64,000 nucleotides of DNA from positions 25,926,173 through 25,990,172 of the forward strand of contig NC_046293.1 in NCBI RefSeq assembly GCF_004115265.2, read 5' to 3'. The notes under the pieces were generated by a model. That model made no database searches. It had not been told where the DNA came from and saw only the letters and a program-made list of their open reading frames with translations. Position 1 is the first letter of the stretch. Every line of letters begins with the position of its first letter. A program made the translations under genes and the position numbers. The DNA is from Rhinolophus ferrumequinum. Lineage: Eukaryota > Chordata > Mammalia > Chiroptera > Rhinolophidae. This document shows positions 25,965 to 39,989 of the stretch, piece after piece.

Positions 25965-26400
25965 TAGCTGTGATCCTGCATGTCCAACTGATAATGACAC
26001 TAAAATGTGACAGTTAAAGTGACAGTGATCCCCCCATTCAAGTTTGTAAATCTCAGTTTTGATGTTTTCTACTTCCTTTAAGTTAAACCTACTGCTTCTT
26101 GGCTGGTTACACAGGTTTTACTTCTAATATCTTCTGCAGTAAGATCTTAGTTTTTCATCAGAAATTTTATTCTCATTTCCCATAAGCACTCTTACCCCCC
26201 ACTCCCCCACCCCACTGCTGCTGCTTAGATTCCCAAGAATCATTACAATAACGTCAAGAGTGGTCAAGGTGCTAAATGCAATTTCAAATGCTGGCAACAC
26301 TGTGGTTGGAAATATTCTGTACAGAGTCGTGTACAGTGAGTGGATAGGTCATCAACACCTTTACATACCTAAAGTGTGTTGACCAGATGCAGGGTGCATA
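25965..26400. repeat. Unidentified diverged repeat, copy 1
   Basis: Shares ordered blocks with 28550-28935: TGTGATCCTGCATGTCCAAC versus TGTGATCATGTTTGTCCAAG, and GGTTGGAAATATTCTGTAC versus GGTTGGAAATATTATATAC. Same orientation, 2.5 kb apart. No coding frame and no family recognised. Confidence 0.5.
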
Positions 26401-26521
26401 AACTAAAAATAGCCACTGGGTTTAATGCAGAACAAAATCTAGTATTCTTTCTGAAAAAAATGCAACATGGGCCATATCAAAACAGAGATGATTTATTTAT
26501 TTAGCAATTATATGACAAATA

Positions 26522-26726
26522 CAGTGGGTGCCAAAAAAACGTATACACATTTTAAGAAAGGACAAAACTATTAAAATTATGCTGATGATAACCACTTTGA
26601 GCACCTCTTATAATTGCAGAAGACAAACGTGACTTGTATTCATCTTTTGTTATCGGTATATATTATTACAATTTTAATATAGATTTTTTCTTTCTTAAAA
26701 TCTGTATACATTTTTTGACACCCACT
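26522..26726 (+). mobile_element. Short nonautonomous DNA transposon (MITE) with long terminal inverted repeats
   Basis: The left end GTGGGTGCCAAAAAAACG and the reverse complement of the right end GTGGGTGTCAAAAAATG continue to pair for about 38 bases with few mismatches. The interior is about 125 bases with no coding capacity. TA-rich flanks suit a Tc1/mariner-type origin. Confidence 0.7.
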
Positions 26727-27310
26727 TTTAGCAGCCATTATTCTAGAAAAACATCAGAGAACTTCATCATAACTCATTTTTAATTTCTTAATAAATAAAA
26801 TAAATCAAATAGAGTTTTAAGCTACATATATTCTAGGCAACGTAGGACCTGAGGACAATGATCACATCGTTGAGCATCAGAAGATGCTAAGAACTCATAG
26901 GATAGATTCTGGCCACTGCCAGGACCTGACCATTCAAGGAGGAAGCTGGAGAATTAAATATTTTGTCCACTTTCTCCTCTATCCCCCTGATCTGCCAATG
27001 TCTCTTAATGGCTGACAACAGCCAGACACCAGAGGCCAAGGAAGGTGAAATCAATCCATAGGTGTGGTTGCTAGAGTTTGGCTGCCAGGCACACAGAATG
27101 TGGCAAAGAAGCATGGAGAATGGATGTGGGAGTGGCTTTATGAATAAAACATACCAGAATTATGTCAACTGAAGTGCTTTTGGTGACACAGTAGTGAAAG
27201 CACCACTGGGAACGTATTACACTTCTGCAATACTGGGATAAACTGCGTGTTCCCAGTGGGCTAAAAGGCGCCCACAGAGAGCAGGGAGCAAATGGTGGGC
27301 ATCCTGGGTT

Positions 27311-27690
27311 CTGTGGTAGGCTGAATTATTGCCCCCAAAACATCCAGGACACAATCATTAGAAACTGTAAATATTACTTTATATAGCAATAGGACTTTGC
27401 AGAACTGATGAAGGTAAGAATCTTGAGATAGAGACAGTAGCTTGAATTTTGCAGGTGGGCTTGAAATATAATCACAAATATTTGTATCAGAGGGAGGCCA
27501 AGGGAAATTTGAGTCCGGAGGAGAAAAGAAACCCAGGTAACCACGCAACAGAAATTGGAGTGATGTAGCCACAAGACAAGGAACACTGGCAGACGCGAGA
27601 AGCTAGCTGAAGCAAGGAACAGATTCAGCCCTGCTGAAAACTTGATATCAGCCCTATAAGTCTTGTTGGACTTCTAGCCTTTAATGGGTG
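27311..27690 (+). mobile_element. MaLR (MLT1-like) solo LTR relic
   Basis: Starts TGTGGTAGGCTGAATTATTGC and follows the MLT1 order: GGACTTTGCAGAACTGATGAAGG, CAGGTGGGCTTGAAATATAATCAC, AGAGGGAGGCCAAGGG, then CAGCCCTGCTGAAAACTTGAT. Diverged, as expected for an ancient mammalian LTR. Confidence 0.8.
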
Positions 27691-28549
27691 CACAGAGTCT
27701 TCTGTTCAAGGGGAGAGTCAAAACTAGACAACAGAGCAGGGAGGTTAATTGCCCAGGTCATAGGAGCTGCAGGTACCGGGCCCCAGGGGCGTTTCTCCAA
27801 GAACTTCCTAAGACCTTGCCCTTAGAGAGAAAGAGAAGCCAAACACACCCTTGGCCTGTGCTGCTTTCCCAGTCTGAACTCAGTTAAAGCTGTAAGGAGA
27901 AAAATACTAAATTTGAATAATATTTAATAATCGTGTTATTACATAGAATTAGAAATTTGAGTTGTTGGAATGGCATGTTTTTGTGACTGAATATGACTGA
28001 AAAACTGAATTATCTGAGAATTGCATGCACTATTGGAGATGCGAGGGAAGCAGGTAAAGAACAAAACTGCATTTAGGTTTAAAGGGAAATTCAGAGAAGC
28101 CTGAATCCTAAACTGACACGGGCACTATCTAAGTTATTTTCATTGTTTTGGTTGTACGAATAGGACTTTGGAATTCTGAGTAACAATCACTAACATACAA
28201 ATATAATTATTTTATCTGAATTCGCTTAAAACTATCAATAATCTATAAGCTCTTCTAGTTTTCATCTTCCTACTTATCTAGCCTTCTTGTCGATTTGAGA
28301 ATCATGTCCTCTGAGGATTATATGTCACTATTCTATTAATAATATTTGTTAAAATCCAAATACCTGATTACTTTAACATTGTGTATAACCCTGGTAAATA
28401 AAGTTACAAATGTCAGATAAAAACACACTTGTAAAGTTCACATAAATCAATAAATTTAACATATTGTGTCAGCCTAATCAATGCTTTATGTTGTTTTTCT
28501 GTTTGGCTCTTACCTCTTTCCCCCTCCTCTCTTCGTGGAATTAGTGAAA

Positions 28550-28935
28550 TTAGTGTCATTTCCTGTGATCATGTTTGTCCAAGTGAAAATGACACAGACA
28601 ATGACAGTTCTAGTGTTGTTGATTACCCACATCCTGGCCGTGCGCCTCCCTTTTTGTTCTCCTTTCTCCTCAAGCATTATCTTCTGTTCCATGACCAGGT
28701 AAATTGCTTCAAGCCCCACTATATTTTTGCTGTGGCTTCTTTTGATCAGACATGCTATTTCCTCTGCCCGTGACCCATTCACCTCATCCCCAAGATCGTG
28801 GGTCGTCAAGGCTAGCATAGGTGTTAAATGTTATTTCAAGCACCAGCAAGTATGCGGTTGGAAATATTATATACTGTACAGTACCCCTTTCACTCACATA
28901 GAGTGTGTTGAGCTGATGATGAGGTCTTACCAAAA
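28550..28935. repeat. Unidentified diverged repeat, copy 2
   Basis: Partner of the repeat at 25965-26400. A 102-codon minus-strand frame crosses it (28818 to 28510, motif ARMWVINNTRTVIVCVIF) but copy 1 does not preserve this frame, so coding is not supported. Confidence 0.5.
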
Positions 28936-29399
28936 GGGTCAGGGCCGTTTCATAATCCAGACATCATTGCCAGTAATGTTTAGTCCTATAATGTATTGTA
29001 ATTAATGGCCTTTGTCTTATGAACTCATATATGTGCATATATGTAAATATCTACATATATATGTGTATGTATATATATATATCCTAATGTTTCTGAGAAC
29101 TTATGAGGTATTAAATATTTTATATGTTTATACATTAAACTAGTCTGACAAGCTATTCTTATCTTAAGAATAAACATTTTAACGTATAAATAATTCATGA
29201 ACTTTTCTTGCACACTTTAGGAATTTTCAAGGAACAAATCACTGTTTTTATATATCAAAGGTTAAATTTGGATCTGAAAAATATTGAAAATGGTATAAAC
29301 TGACATGTGAGAAGGAAGTTATAATAAACCCTAGTTTGTCAGCAAAAATGTTTTAATATGACCCTTTGATATGTTTCTTTAATGTTTTGTAATGCCTGT

Positions 29400-30900
29400 C
29401 TTTTGTAGCTGTGACAGATCTTTTTTTTCACTCTTTTTTTCCACTGATTATTTGAAGTGTTTTCCTGAGTGTTAGCCCACTGTATGACCTGGTAGCTCTA
29501 GCCCAGGTTAGATGCTTCCTGACTTCTCTATAGACAGATGAGTCTGAACGGAATCAGGATTGCTTTCCTGTGGCACCATCTATAGTGGCTTTAGCCGTGC
29601 CCAGCCAAGCATACCTCCCTATGGCATGACCAGTGTCTGAGGCACCATGGCTACCCTGCTATCCCGGAGTTTCCTTGAGTTGTATCATGTGCTTTGTGGT
29701 GTTTGTCCTATTTTATCACTAGACAGTTAGGGCTCAACAGGAAGCAGAAATGACTCTTTCCTGAGATGTGTTCTTTTGGAAGTGTGTTCTGTATCCACTT
29801 TGGAAATGGGAGGTATTTCCTTTCAGATGAACAATGGTGAACATTCAGCAGAATGGTGTGGTCAATGACAGGTGATCATGGGAATTAAATCTTGGGACTA
29901 TAGAATCATGGAGCAGAAGAGCACTGAAAAATAGACATTCAGGATAATAAATTTAATTGAAATCTCAGCTATTGAAATAATTGGAAGATCCAACTAATAT
30001 GTCCACAGGGGACAGATTAGTCCTTCTCAAACCATACATGTCTTAAGGTTGGAACAGAAAACAAAGGAGACCTGGAAGTTGATTTCAGGACTCCACTTGG
30101 TGCCAGACTGAAGACTGTGTCCTTAACAAAAAAGGGGCTACTGTAGCTCCACTTATGCTGGACACTGTAACCTGAACTAAGTGTTTTGTAGTCACTGCCA
30201 GCATGTGCGTACATTTAATAGTGGCAGCCACTAAAGACACTGCTTGCAATTCACAGCCATACTTCCCAAGCTCACCGAGATGTGTAGACACTGTACATAA
30301 CTGTATGGACACTAATTTGGAAACACTTTTGTGATTCAGGATAGCATCTGGTGTTCATACCATAAGTGCCACTCTTACCGTATCTTTGCTCATGTTTGCC
30401 CATGTTTTCATTGTATTTCAGCCCTGAAATTAGGGAACACTGGCCCAGTTCTTATTCACGTGCAGCCACTCTCCTTTATTTCCTGGAATTTCCTATAGTG
30501 CTAGAATAGTAACTCCTGGGTTCTTGTTGAGCAATTCAATTAGGGCAAAGGACAAATCGCCTGGCCTTTCTAGAGAGGCGTGACAGATCTCCCTCAGAAG
30601 TACATGAATATATCTAATTCTAGGAAGCAGAAAGGGTGTCAAAATGTGAATAACGTTTCCTTTCTTTCGCTTTCAAATATGGATAGGATGCCCTAATCAG
30701 GCCTTTACTACTCTTGCAGGCAAAACTCCTTAGTGAAACCTCGCTATCCTTGTGGCTACTAATTTTTGTTGTTATAAGGATATTTGTCTGTCTGTTTAGC
30801 TTAATGTAAAGTAAATAGTGACAAAAGTTGAGAAATGCATCAATTGTAGCCCATGCCTTCTTGCAATCATCCCTTTTTATTTTTTGTAACTGATATTTTA
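29400..30900. other. Unassigned stretch, less AT-rich than its surroundings
   Basis: Base composition shifts to more G+C, and medium frames occur on both strands (for example a 75-codon minus-strand frame ending near 30085). No repeat family, exon pattern or protein family was recognised. It could be a decayed retroelement or a retrocopy of an mRNA that I cannot name. Confidence 0.3.
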
Positions 30901-32942
30901 TCACTAGTAAAGCATCAGAAAGTTCTATGTATTTGCTGTCAAAAAGCTTGAGGTCAAATGTTGGATATTTTTAACTAAAAGTCAATTCATCCATTTTGGA
31001 AACAAACTAAAAATCTGTTTTACAATCTCTAATGAAAATAAAATAATTCAGGGTTCTTGACTGAGTTTAGGCCATTCTTTCTTGATATAGCTAGATTTAG
31101 TATAAGGAAGCACATGTAGAATTGGTTTATGCATTTCCTAGTAACACTTTGAGGTCTATTTCAATAAAGGAGCCAAATGAATCTTACACTTTAACTGTGG
31201 AAGCCACAGAGCATTTGGTGCTTCTGTCCCAGGGGCCTGGCTTGCTCAGTCACACACGCATTATGTCTGCTCAGTTCTCTTTTTCACACCGAGGCTTTCC
31301 CTCGTCATCTGTTTTGAAATTTAATCACATGTCATATTTCTCCCAGCTTTTCAAATCCTCCTTCTTTGTTTCATATTTCTTTTTCTGATAAACTCTTTTA
31401 CACTTGTGTGGTCTGATGGTTGGACTCCGATAATAGAGTAAGACTACCACAAAACAGGGATTTTTGTTTCTTTTTTGCGCCCTTCACTTAGTAGGTAACC
31501 AGCAATCATTTCTTGAGTAAATCAATTTTAGCCTAAAATATTTTCAGAGCAAGTGTTGATGCTTGTTGACATAATAGTGGGAAAATCTTAATAATTTAAC
31601 TTTAAATACCTTTACAATAGTGACTTTAAAAAAATATAACTGATTTGAACACATTCAGATATCAGCTTCACTTTTCCATTAAAGCTGTTTCAACTCTGTA
31701 TCCATAAAAATTGTATAAGTTTAATATAATGGAAGGTAAGATTTTGTTTTCTAGTATTGAAGAGAAAGAATGAAAATCATTCAGATTAACTAATGGCAGT
31801 TTCCGAACATTTAGCATATCATTTTAAAGACACAACCAAGTACATAGCAAAGATTTGATAATATATCTTTGGATGCCTCCATGTGTTGATCAACATTCTT
31901 ACAATTTCCCATAGTAGAATAACAACAGCCAACACTCACTTTCTTCTCACGTCAATCATTGGAAACACTAAGAGAATCAACTACATTTTTAAGGACCTGG
32001 AAAAATTAAACAAAATACAGGCCATCTCTGCTTCTTTTTTAGTTTCCAGCACTTTGAAGGGGTCTATACCCAGCAAAAGTTCATTTTAAATAAGTAAATT
32101 ATAAACTTTGTATATATTATATTAAAAATTTGATTATCCTAAGGTAACAGGACAAAATCATATTGCTTAGCAATGATAAAGTTCTTCTCAAATTACACAT
32201 AATTTACATTTCCTACTTCATGTCATGAAGAAGATTTACTGTAACTAAAGCTGCTGTCTTAGAGCATGTTTTATGCACCTCTATTGTGTTATGAATAAAT
32301 TGTGCTATAATGTTCTGCCTTTTTCACTAAACGGTAATCTTAAAATAAGAGATGACATTATTCACGTAATTCTACCCCTTGGTGTCTGCCAGAAACATTG
32401 TAAATAAACATAATGTTCTCTTGTAGTGAAGAGTAAATATCCTTTAACTGCTAATGTCAAATTATAATGCGTACTTTGCACCTACATCTTTCTGGTCAAA
32501 GATTTCTTACCTTTCCCACCACTCACCACCCACACCCTCTCACACATATAAACACACATATACACACACACAGAGTAGAAGAAGGGAGCAAAATATAATA
32601 TTTTCTCCCCATGAAATCTAACGTCAAACAAATCCAAATAAATTTTATAAAGGACCTTGCTGACAATATCCTTTTCACGTGAATGATTTTATATCTGAAA
32701 ACAGCTTAGAATTCACAAATAGATATTAGTCTACATAAACAGATATTTTAAAAATTAAATTATGCTTCTTCGAAGACAAAAGACATGAAATCAGGAAATC
32801 AGGAAATAATGCGTATAACTAAAAGCTTGCTCAGACTTTAAGAAACACTTTCAGGGAATACAAAAATGTGGTGACAACTTGTTTTGATTATCTGTTTAAA
32901 TCTGAATTTTATCTGCAAAAGAACGATCAGATAGTACCTAGT

Positions 32943-32946
<4 letters not shown>

Positions 32947-32975
<29 letters not shown>
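32947..32975. repeat. (GT)n microsatellite
   Basis: Uninterrupted GT run. Confidence 0.95.
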
Positions 32976-32977
<2 letters not shown>

Positions 32978-35900
32978 TTACATAAGTATACATATATACA
33001 AACATATAATTACTGTATAATAAATATACCAATACATCTGTGGTTATTTATGTATCTAAAATCAAATAAAGACTAGTAATAACCAAGATAATTGAAGTGA
33101 AATGATATATTCTCTTACAATTATTCAAAGTGTCTCTCTACATTTTGTTCATTGAGGTAGACAAAGCTTAGTGAAGCTCAGCTCAGCCATCGCTAGCTAG
33201 CTAACTTTGAGAATATTTTTAAAATAATGTTCTGTGTCTTCAAGTATAAAACTTAAAAAATAATAGCATTAATAACATAGGGTTTATGAAGATTAAATAA
33301 ATTATGCAAAATATTTAACAAAACTGGCATATAGTAAACCCAAAAATTGTTTCACTGTTTTATAGATAATAATTAAATATAATAAATTATAGACTACTTT
33401 TCTACTAAAGAATTAGAAAAAATTATAAAATTTTAACAATAATCCTTTATATGACTCTTTTCTCAGATTTATTTCAGGATATTGGAGCTTGGTAATGTGT
33501 AAATTAATTGACACTTGGTAAGAGTTTACTACAAAAGTAAAAAGTTGAATTCTTTAGACTCATGGAATTTTACTGATCTGAATAATCTGATAATTCTCTT
33601 TATGGAATCCTCTTACTTCCTTGGTCTCTTTTTTTATGTCCAAGTTTCATCAATAGATACTGACAGTAGAGCTTTACAATGTAGATATTTTTGCCTAAAG
33701 GCTGAGAAAGAGGCTCAGTGCCATTTCAGTGATACTCAGTAAAATTACTTGAGCTTCAGAGTTCAAGAAGTGACAAATTTGTCACATTTGGCATGTTATT
33801 TCAGAGTGAAAACCCAAAGGTCCATCCAACAGCTCACCACAGAGAAACTGTTTCCAGTTAAATGGGGGCAGACAAGCCACAGCTGCAGCCAACAATATTT
33901 TTGCAGCTCTTACATGAGGTTTTTACACTTTGCTTAAGTCTCACATGATGGGACTTGTTAATTAGAAGAGATATTCATTAAGGAATAAAATTAAGAAATT
34001 TTGAAACAAATTGTACCTTTTCTCCATTCCGGTTTTATATACCTCTCCCTACCCTAAACAATCCAAGAATACCAATGTTTTATCCAAAATTTGTATTATC
34101 AATTAGATCATTATTTGAGTGCTTCTTTTTCTGTGTAGACATCTCACTGTATAAAATGGCTATTAGGCAGAGTCAAGTGCTGAGAAAGATCTAAATATAT
34201 CCAAAATTTTCACATTGTTTTGTTGCTTTCATTTGAGTCTGAGTAAGCTGTTCTTGAACTAGGAAAGAATAGGTTGCTGCTTTGGTTTTATTTCTTGTTT
34301 TTCTGTTTATTTCTTTTGATGGAAAGCAGTTCTCATGGTACTCTTCATGCAAAAAAGTAAAATGTTCTTGTATAATGTCTCTGGTTAATATTCATGAGTG
34401 AATTTGTCACCGGGAGTTAAATTGCAACTGCAAAATGCTGTCGTATGGTACTTGTAAAACTAACAATGCAGTGTCCAAAGATATTGGGTAACATATCAGA
34501 GAACAAATTAAAACAATATGTTGAAAATCAGCGTCTTTACCGATGACAAACATTTCCTTCCCTGATTGGAGCTACAAGGGCATTATCTCTACACTTTAGA
34601 GGCCAGAGCAAGACCTGTAAAGCACAATCTTAGTCAACTCTTCGAAAACGTCCTGTGGTGCAACTTAATAACCAGTAAGAAACTGGCTACTCAATTTAAA
34701 ATAACGTCAGAATCTTAAATCTCGGACAAAAATATTCAGAAGTTGGAGAAATTGAAATAACTTCCTATTGCTAGGTATACTTGTGTGATCATCACTTTAA
34801 AGAAAGTATTATACATAACAGAATTTCTTGTGTACCAATAACTTTCTGCATCAGCAAAATAGTGAGATGCCAAAATACTTCACTGGGATGAAATGTACTG
34901 ATACATTTAATGTGTACTCATATACTTGATGAGACATTTACATTAAACACTAGATTAGGCATGTGATATGTGTTCCATAAATGTTAAAATTCCCCCTTAC
35001 CAAAACAACTCATTAAAATAAATATTGTAAACACAGGAAAAGTTGCAATCATATATTTTGCCTTTTATTTAATAACCATACTTGAGAGTAACAAAATAGT
35101 TAGTAGTAAATATTTTCTAGAACATAAAAAAGTAGATTATGTGATGGTTACAAGAATTTACACATGTGATATAATTGCATAAAACTATGTATGTACGTGC
35201 ACACACACAAACATACTCTAGCAAATGAGTGCTTGCAAAATTGGTAAAATCTGAATAAAGTCTATGAATTATACTAATGTTAATATCTTAGTTTTGATAT
35301 TGTACTCTAGTTAAGTAGGATATTCACGATTGGGGAAAACTGAGTGAAGGGTACAAGGGAGTTCCCTCTGTTGTATTATTTTTGCAACTTTCTGACAATC
35401 TGTAGTCATTTCAAAATAAAAAGTGAAAAGAATTGTTAACAGAAGAAAGTATATTTAAATGTATCAATGTTTATTTTATTTCATTGTAATAAATATTACA
35501 TAAAAATTACATAAATCACTTACACTGTTATTGATAAATTTATGTGTCTCTACTTGAAATACAGAGATCGAGAAAATTACTTTTAAAATTTTTCTTGTTT
35601 TACTAAACTTAATTTGAACCTCTTGCTTTGAAACCAGGGTTCACACAGTGATTGCTTCTAGATTTCCCCAAAAGAAACATAATCTACGACCTGATCACTT
35701 TTGTTCAGCACTTTGTACTTTTTCTCTTGTGTGTTTTTGCTTATGCTTCTCAGTAAAGGAGTCACTCACTTATCTGTTGTTTTCCCTGATAACCCAGAAA
35801 ACACTTTCCCTAAATATCATGTGTCATGTATTGTAAAACTCACTTTTATGGTAATGTTACAAAGATATCTTAAGAAACTTGGACTGATATTCTTATTTTG

Positions 35901-36488
35901 CATCTATTGTATTTGTCAAGCACTAAAAATACAATTGAGGTACATATGATTTGATTTTACCACGTTACTACACAATGGTCCCACATAGATAACGAAACAC
36001 CTTCATTTATTTCTTAAAGTCTAAGGATAGTGTGACTATCAAATGAAAATCATTTTTACTCTTGAAGGAAGTGAGACATAGAAGAAATGAATTTAGGATA
36101 TATAATGATAGATACAGATTAGAAAATGCCATCTTTAAGAAACTCGAAGTTTAAAATAGTTGTGAATTGTGCTTTTTGAAGTTTTATTTTTTTGCTCAAG
36201 TGTCTTTTTCTGCAAAAACAAAACATGCATATGCTTTAAAAATCAATAATACAGAAGGACTTATGAAAGTGAACAATTATTTTTCCTGCTTGTCCTCTCC
36301 CTGGTCTTATTCCAAGGAGCAACTGGTTTCTATTCTGGTTTTTCTATTTTTATCAGCTTTCTCTGTATAAGTATAAAGGGTATTTTATTATTTTCCAGAT
36401 GATGATAAACTTGGATATCTTTTGTCTAACAAAACCAAGGTTCGGAAACATTATTTTCTACTTCACCATTAGGCTTTCATCTTGGTTA

Positions 36489-36502
36489 TTTATTTATTTA
36501 TC

Positions 36503-36545
<43 letters not shown>

Positions 36546-36558
36546 TTATTTATTTAGT
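36489..36558. repeat. (TTTA)n(TCTA)n microsatellite
   Basis: TTTA and CTAT tetranucleotide units. Confidence 0.95.
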
Positions 36559-38708
36559 ATTGCTGAGGGCTTACAAAGATTATTGCTTGTTGCAGGGAAC
36601 AGGTGTCTGACAGTTTTAAATAGAATGGATGCTATCTCTTCCAAAGGGAAATAATCTCCTGATAATAAGAATAGAGGTGTCTTCAGATGCTTACTCACTT
36701 ACTATAATGATTCAAGATATTAAAAAAGTGAAGTGCTGACTTGAGTGGTACCTGACTGTTCCCCAATGCATCCTTTCCTCTCACAGAACATTTCCTTCTT
36801 ATCAGTAGCACTCAGTCTGACCACTCTGACCTCTCTTTTTTGTCTTTCTACCCTCCTCCACCATTACACTATTAACTTATTCTCCTTTCCATCATGTCAG
36901 GGGAGTTTTTTGTAGTCTTAAGAATGGTGAACACTTTTCCATCCATTTTGTTTTTTGAACGCTGCATCCCCAAAGACTCTCTGCATATTAGAAAGGCAAA
37001 AGGAGTTGGGATATTTATATATCAAATCTTGCAATTTGTAGGTGTGATGACAGCAAAGCTTTCAGTAGATCTAGGGGGAGAAGAAGGCTCCAGGCACAAA
37101 GATGTAGGAAAGACTGCTAATACAGAAAATGGGAGGCAGAATATAATAAAGGAAGCCTACAATAAATAATACAATAAAGGAGCTACTGTAAGAGGACACT
37201 AGAATCACACTGTTGACTGATTCTGGAAAATGGGACAAACCTCAATGTTCAGAATTGCCTTATGGTAGGGCTGAGTTTGCTGGACTTCTCCAAATCTTGA
37301 GGCTTACTTGTTGTGGCCCTTCCAGGTGAGAACTACTTAGCACTTCTGGACTGCAATGTGTGAGAGCAGCAAGGGTTTCAGCTGTTCTAGGAGAAAAAGT
37401 CTGCAAATACAGTTGCAGGCTCTGGTTGGCAGAATTCACCAAATACCCTGAAGGATGGGAGTGGCGCAATGACACCCATTGCTCCATGTGGAGATAAGTG
37501 ACAGGGACACTGGCAAAGAAGGAATTCAACTACCTATGTACAAGAAGTAATCAAAGAATCAACCAGGGTTGACAGTTCAGAAAGAATAAGGGGATGGGTT
37601 AAATGTGTATGTCATATACACACGTATATCTTGTGTGTGAGTGTGTATATTTGTGTGTTAAGTTATCTTATTTGTGACTCAAACCTAGAGTGCTTGAATT
37701 GAACACCTTTTTAATGGATTTGCACTTCTGAGTCAGTGAGCTAAGGTTAAAAACAAATGATTCATATAAGTCTCACCAAGCATGTTTCCGAAAACTTAGA
37801 GTAACTTCCAAACAAAGATGGTTCTCTTAGTAAGGTAAGTATAGTAATAACCACTATTATATATTCTATCACAAATTTATATCATCTCAAAACTAAAGCT
37901 CAAAGTAAAATCTTAAACTTCTATTTAGTTAAAGCAATGTCACATGGGGCAAAAATGAGCAAAATTAGGCAGTTTTTGCTAGTTCAGCTTTATCCGACAT
38001 TAAAACTATAAAGGAATAGACTTCAAGTAGGCAAAGGATTAGGTATACATTACCTCTTTCAACTTGGATTTGCATAAAATGTGGATGAATAATTTTCATG
38101 TTTATATTATCAGGTAAGGATTTTAATTTTATCTATTTTGATGGTTCAGTAAAAACAACTCTATTTACAAAATGCATATTAAATGGATGGAAATTTAAAT
38201 TCACAGAAACTGAGAAATCAAATCAGTCTTGTTTCTGTTTTTTGGTTGAAAAGTCCATCTTTTACAAAAATTTTCTTTATGATAATATTATAATGCTTAA
38301 GTATAAAGAACATTAACAAATACAAAACTTATTTGGGAACTGCTTCCTATTGGGCGAATGTTATAGACTGTATTTCTAAATACATTAATCATAGATCAAA
38401 GACTCTACTCTCAAGATTCTTATTCTGCCCATCTGTCTCACATCTGAATTTCCCCCTGGTAAGGTTATTCTTCTGAGGACAGAAACTTGTAAATTCAACT
38501 GTCAGTATACTATCTGAATGAAATAATACAGTAGAAAATATAGTGCTTAAAATATTAGTACAAATAAGGTAAAAGAGCGGCTGTAGTCACATGCAAAGAA
38601 CTTGAAGGGAAGAGATAATGGAAAGTCACATATTGAAAGAAGCTTTAAGGCTCAGGTGAATGAAGCATTGTAGGGTGGGCCTAGACCAGCTGAGGCAGTC
38701 ATAGAGAA

Positions 38709-38713
38709 CGTGT

Positions 38714-38756
<43 letters not shown>
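38709..38756. repeat. (GT)n microsatellite, unit A specific length
   Basis: About 45 bases here; the matching place in unit B (near 53110) has only a few units. Confidence 0.95.
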
Positions 38757-38757
<1 letters not shown>

Positions 38758-39989
38758 ATGGAACAGTAATGGGGAGTCACTCTAGTTCTATCTTTTTGAT
38801 CTTTGCCTTCCATAGCTGGTTAATGAGGCAGTGATTAGAAGCAAAGAATGAGAAATGGAAATACCAACCACTCTCTGCCTAAAAAAAAGAAAAAAAAGTG
38901 TGGGGGAGAGAGAATTAAAAACCACAGCAATATGTAGAGGGATGAGTTTAATTTTAAATATGTGTGCTGTGGTGAAAAACTGCCTAGGTTTCAAACTTAG
39001 TGATGTGGTTCAAATGTGTAGTTCTGCCTTAGTTTTCTCATCAGTAAAATAGGTATATTTATGCATCTTTCTCATTAAGCCATTTTCCGAAATAAATGAG
39101 CCAAGTGCTTTAATTTGGGTTTAGTACAAGGTAAATTATAACTGTTTCTCATTATTAAAAGAGGAAAATAACTTTGTGGAACTTTATTATAGTAAGTGAA
39201 TGTACCTTTGGTTTGCCTATTTTATTTCTATTTTCCAACTATTTTTGAAAGATAATTGGTATTCAAACATTAAAAAATAACTTTTTCTACCTTATCTTCT
39301 TATAGTCAAAGAATTCACTTTGCAAAATGCCCTAAGAATTTCCTGTATTGTGGTTTCCAGAACATTTTAGAAGCTAATGATTTCACTTTCTTTTTATAAT
39401 ATATATACGTTGTGTCTCACCAGTAGATGACTCAAGAACTTCGCTTAAATACACAAATTTTCTTTTTCTTTCTTTTAAATTTCTGCATACAGAACTTTCA
39501 AGTTCCTATCCTCCAGCTCAATTCCGTGATCAAACACCATTCTTGAACAAGTTCATAGTGCCTTACCTGTTTCGACACTGGAAAAACATTTCTCATGGCA
39601 GGTATGTCCTGCCAAGTCATAAAATTAAAAAATAATGATAAGCAGAAGGATATGGCTAATTTCAGGGCATGCTTTAAGAAGAAAAAAAAGGAAATTTTTA
39701 GCTTGCCCTGTATCGGCATTTTTCAGTGAATTTTATTTCTCTGATTCTGTATTCTGTAACTTAGAAATGGTTTTGTGAAGCTTTTCCAACAGGCTTACAC
39801 AGTGGCTTCTGACAGGGAAAGCTCTACATTCTGAGTGGGAATAGAATTGATCAGGTAAAATTATGAGCAACATAATTCTAGCATAGCATAGATGGAGAAT
39901 GCTTAATACCAATGGCACAATGCTTAAAAGTGTTTTTTTGTTGTTGTCGTTTTTTACTTTTGTTGCGACATCCGAAAACCACCCAGACT

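Larger units (their letters stand above)
30901..37399. other. No gene recognised
   Basis: About 6.5 kb left of the duplication. AT-rich with scattered microsatellites and one possible MIR tail near 33240-33350. I looked for a third KLRD1-like copy and saw none. Confidence 0.5.

Noticed and set aside
28510-28818. 102-codon minus-strand frame as a small gene
   Set aside because: It lies in an unidentified repeat whose other copy does not keep the frame; no recognisable domain.
30901-37399. A third KLRD1-like copy left of unit A
   Set aside because: No stretch aligned with KLRD1 exons or with the shared flank sequence.
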